Part shown: positions 8,001-9,057 of the stretch, in pieces
Layout of the letters: every line of letters begins with the position of its first letter
How positions within the stretch are numbered: position 1 is the first letter of the stretch
Assembly (NCBI GenBank): GCA_011526275.1
Contig: WTJP01000045.1
Coordinates: forward strand, 1-9,057
Reading direction: 5' to 3'
Source: Candidatus Arcticimaribacter sp.
GTDB taxonomy: Bacteria > Bacteroidota > Bacteroidia > Flavobacteriales > Flavobacteriaceae
DNA length: 9,057 bases
Program-made: the position numbers and the translations under genes
Notes under the pieces: model-generated
What the model saw: only the letters and a program-made list of their open reading frames with translations
The model's database searches: none
Told to the model about the DNA's origin: nothing

Positions 8001-8881
8001 AAAAGGATTGTTTTTACACTGGTTTCGAGGATTTCCTCGATGTGGTCTTTTTCGATAACCGTATCGCGATCAATAACGATCTCGTTACGCTCAATAGAAA
8101 TTACCTCTCCAGTATCTTCGTCAACGAAGTCTTCGTGCCAGGTGTTAAGCACACGAGCAGCGAGTTTACGACCAATTACTTTCTTTAAACCTGTCTTCGA
8201 CACTTTTACCTCTTCTGCAAGATCGAAGATCTCCAAGATGTCTTTGTCGCGCTCATAACCGATGGCACGGAAAAGCGTAGTTACAGGTAATTTTTTCTTA
8301 CGGTCGATGTAGGCATACATCACGTTGTTGATGTCGGTAGCAAATTCAATCCACGATCCTTTGAACGGGATAACTCTTGCCGAATAGAGTTTGGTTCCGT
8401 TGGCGTGGAAAGATTGTCCGAAGAAAACACCAGGGGAACGGTGCAATTGCGATACTACAATGCGCTCGGCGCCGTTGATCACAAAAGTACCACTGGGGGT
8501 CATATAAGGAATCGTCCCTAGGAACACGTCTTGAACGATGGTTTCAAAGTCCTCATGTTCTGGGTCGGTACAATACAATTTTAAACGTGCTTTTAGCGGC
8601 ACGGAATAGGTTAAACCGCGCTCGATACATTCTTGAATGCTGTAGCGTGGTGGATCGACAAAGTAATCGAGGAATTCTAAAACGAATTGATTACGGGTGT
8701 CGGTAATGGGGAAATTTTCTTTAAAGGTGTTGAATAGCCCTTCTTCTGCGCGCTCGGCAGACTTAGTTTCCAACTGGAAAAAATCTTGGAAAGATTTAAT
8801 CTGGATATCCAGGAAATCGGGGTACTGTGGGGTGCGTTTTGCGGAGGCAAAACTGATTCGGCTTTGAGTTTTTTTCGGCAT
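5072..8881 (-). CDS. rpoB: DNA-directed RNA polymerase subunit beta
   Basis: RpoB is the second catalytic subunit of RNA polymerase and carries the rifampicin pocket. The 1269-aa protein appears intact. Landmarks in order: the N-terminal lobe motif INGAERIVVSQLHRSPGVFF (135-154); the rifampicin region from G467 to L498 with QLSQFMDQTNPLAEITHKRR; the fork-loop segment HYGRLCPIETPEGPNIGL (514-531); GYNFEDAIVISE (773-784); GDKMAGRHGNKGIV (1045-1058) with the active-site lysines K1047 and K1055; and the C-terminal clamp motif FGEMEVWALEAYGA (1198-1211). A lysine/glutamate-rich insert lies at about 898-1030, at the site of the beta insertion known from E. coli. Rifampicin contacts (Q473, D476, H486, R489, S491) carry the usual residues, so no classical resistance change is visible. 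The start at 8881 gives a normal N-terminus (MPKKTQSRISFASAK); the upstream AAAAAAGTACAG lacks a Shine-Dalgarno core. It follows rplL after 124 nt containing a hairpin that may set its expression relative to the ribosomal genes. Confidence 0.99.
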   Translation of the reverse strand: MPKKTQSRISFASAKRTPQYPDFLDIQIKSFQDFFQLETKSAERAEEGLFNTFKENFPITDTRNQFVLEFLDYFVDPPRYSIQECIERGLTYSVPLKARLKLYCTDPEHEDFETIVQDVFLGTIPYMTPSGTFVINGAERIVVSQLHRSPGVFFGQSFHANGTKLYSARVIPFKGSWIEFATDINNVMYAYIDRKKKLPVTTLFRAIGYERDKDILEIFDLAEEVKVSKTGLKKVIGRKLAARVLNTWHEDFVDEDTGEVISIERNEIVIDRDTVIEKDHIEEILETSVKTILLHKEDAHMSDYAIIHNTLQKDPTNSEKEAVEHIYRQLRNAEPPDEETARGIIDKLFFSDQRYNLGEVGRYRMNKKLGNDIEMDKQVLTKQDIITIIKYLIELINSKAEIDDIDHLSNRRVRTVGEQLSSQFGVGLARMARTIRERMNVRDNEVFTPIDLINAKTLSSVINTFFGTNQLSQFMDQTNPLAEITHKRRLSALGPGGLSRERAGFEVRDVHYTHYGRLCPIETPEGPNIGLISSLSVFAKVNTLGFIETPYRKVENGKIDLDNPIYLSAEEEEDKLIAQANIPFDKSGKITADKIIAREEADYPVVEPTKVDYTDVAPNQIASISASLIPFLEHDDANRALMGSNMMRQAVPLLRPESPIVGTGLERQVASDSRVLINAEGDGVVEYVDAEKITIRYSYTELEQKVRFDGDTKTYDLIKFRKTNQGTCINLKPIVRKGDKVAKGQVLCQGYATQDGELALGRNMKVAFMPWKGYNFEDAIVISEKVVREDIFTSIHIDEYSLDVRDTKLGSEELTDDIPNVSEEATKDLDEFGMIRIGAEVTPGDILIGKITPKGESDPTPEEKLLRAIFGDKAGDVKDASLKAPPSLRGVVIDKKLFTRSVKDKRKRNQDKAELEALEANYDVKFEELRQIMVEKLFAIVNGKTCQGVQNDLGEEVLPKGKKYTLKMLSKVEDYTHLTRGTWTTNDDTNRLIADLLHNYKIKENDLQGALRREKFTISVGDELPAGIKRLAKVYIAKKRKLKVGDKMAGRHGNKGIVARIVRHEDMPFLEDGTPVDIVLNPLGVPSRMNIGQIYETVLGWVGLELGEKYATPIFDGASAAEIDELTAKAGIPQYGHTYLYDGGTGERFDQPATVGVIYMLKLGHMVDDKMHSRSIGPYSLITQQPLGGKAQFGGQRFGEMEVWALEAYGASSTLQEILTVKSDDVIGRAKTYESIVKGETLPEPGLPESFNVLMHELKGLGLDIRLEE

Positions 8882-8939
8882 CTGTACTTTTTTATAACGG
8901 GTTAAAAAGCATTCTTAGAAATGGGGGTATTTTAAACGG

Positions 8940-8982
8940 AAAAAGGGTTACGGTCTTCAGCAGCATGCCGAAGACCATAACC
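8940..8982 (-). terminator. Attenuator-like hairpin between rplL and rpoB
   Basis: On the minus strand, GGTTATGGTCTTCGGCA (8982-8966) pairs with TGCTGAAGACCGTAACC (8962-8946) around a 3-nt TGC loop, giving a 17-bp stem. Two of the pairs are G-U. One C and then five T (8945-8940) follow at once. The stem starts 23 nt after the rplL stop, and the T tract ends 58 nt before the rpoB start. The shape is that of an intrinsic terminator with a short U tract, which fits partial termination. In E. coli an attenuator and an RNase III site occupy the same gap. An RNA-processing site is the main alternative, and the two roles are not exclusive. Confidence 0.75.
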
Positions 8983-9005
8983 AATTTTATAAGGATGGGG
9001 ATGAA

Positions 9006-9057
9006 CTACTTAAGTTCAACCTCTGCTCCAGCTTCTTCTAAAGAAGATTTCAATCCT
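9006..9057 (-). CDS. rplL: 50S ribosomal protein L7/L12, C-terminal end only (partial)
   Basis: Reading leftward from the right edge, 16 complete codons translate to GLKSSLEEAGAEVELK followed by TAG (9008-9006). The ending LEEAGAEVELK is the hallmark C-terminus of L7/L12, the flexible dimeric stalk protein that recruits translation factors to the ribosome. The start and most of the gene lie outside the window; base 9057 is the last base of a split codon. The gene order rplL then rpoB then rpoC is the standard bacterial arrangement and supports the call. Nothing can be said about the rest of the protein. Confidence 0.93.
   Translation of the reverse strand, partial: GLKSSLEEAGAEVELK

Noticed and set aside
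9012..9020. AAGTTCAAC shared with positions 1-9 at the other end of the window
   Set aside because: The right copy is inside rplL codons that are explained by the protein sequence. A 9-bp match is within chance and does not mark the ends of an element.

Overview
The window is a short piece of a bacterial core chromosome. It carries the end of a ribosomal-protein/RNA-polymerase operon, with every gene on the minus strand. The protein sequences point to Bacteroidota, most likely a Flavobacteriia-type lineage. RpoB and RpoC have the lengths (1269 and 1435 aa) and insert pattern I associate with that phylum, a DUF3467 gene follows rpoC, and none of the starts has a clear GGAGG-type ribosome binding site. 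The genus assignment is inference only; no 16S or other marker is present.

In the direction of transcription (right to left) the layout is: the last 16 codons of rplL (9057-9006); a 124-nt gap with a strong 17-bp hairpin and a short U tract (8946-8982); rpoB (8881-5072); a 44-nt A-rich gap; rpoC (5027-720); a 3-nt gap; a 103-aa DUF3467 gene (716-405); a textbook intrinsic terminator (399-371); a 108-aa Mpo1-like/DUF962 membrane protein (347-21); and an 8-bp inverted repeat on its stop codon at the window edge.

Functionally, rpoB and rpoC encode the two large catalytic subunits of RNA polymerase, and rplL encodes the ribosomal stalk protein L7/L12. In many bacteria these sit in one operon, with a partial attenuator between the ribosomal and polymerase parts. 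The hairpin before rpoB fits that role. The DUF3467 gene is packed against rpoC and lies before the terminator, so it should be made with the polymerase subunits; its function is unknown. The DUF962 gene lies beyond the terminator and looks like a separate unit or a readthrough product.

Both polymerase genes look intact, with their metal-binding and catalytic motifs in place. I found no mobile element, CRISPR array, tRNA, rRNA or sign of horizontal transfer. I see no wholly new system. The most useful leads are the rpoC-coupled DUF3467 gene and the rplL-rpoB hairpin.
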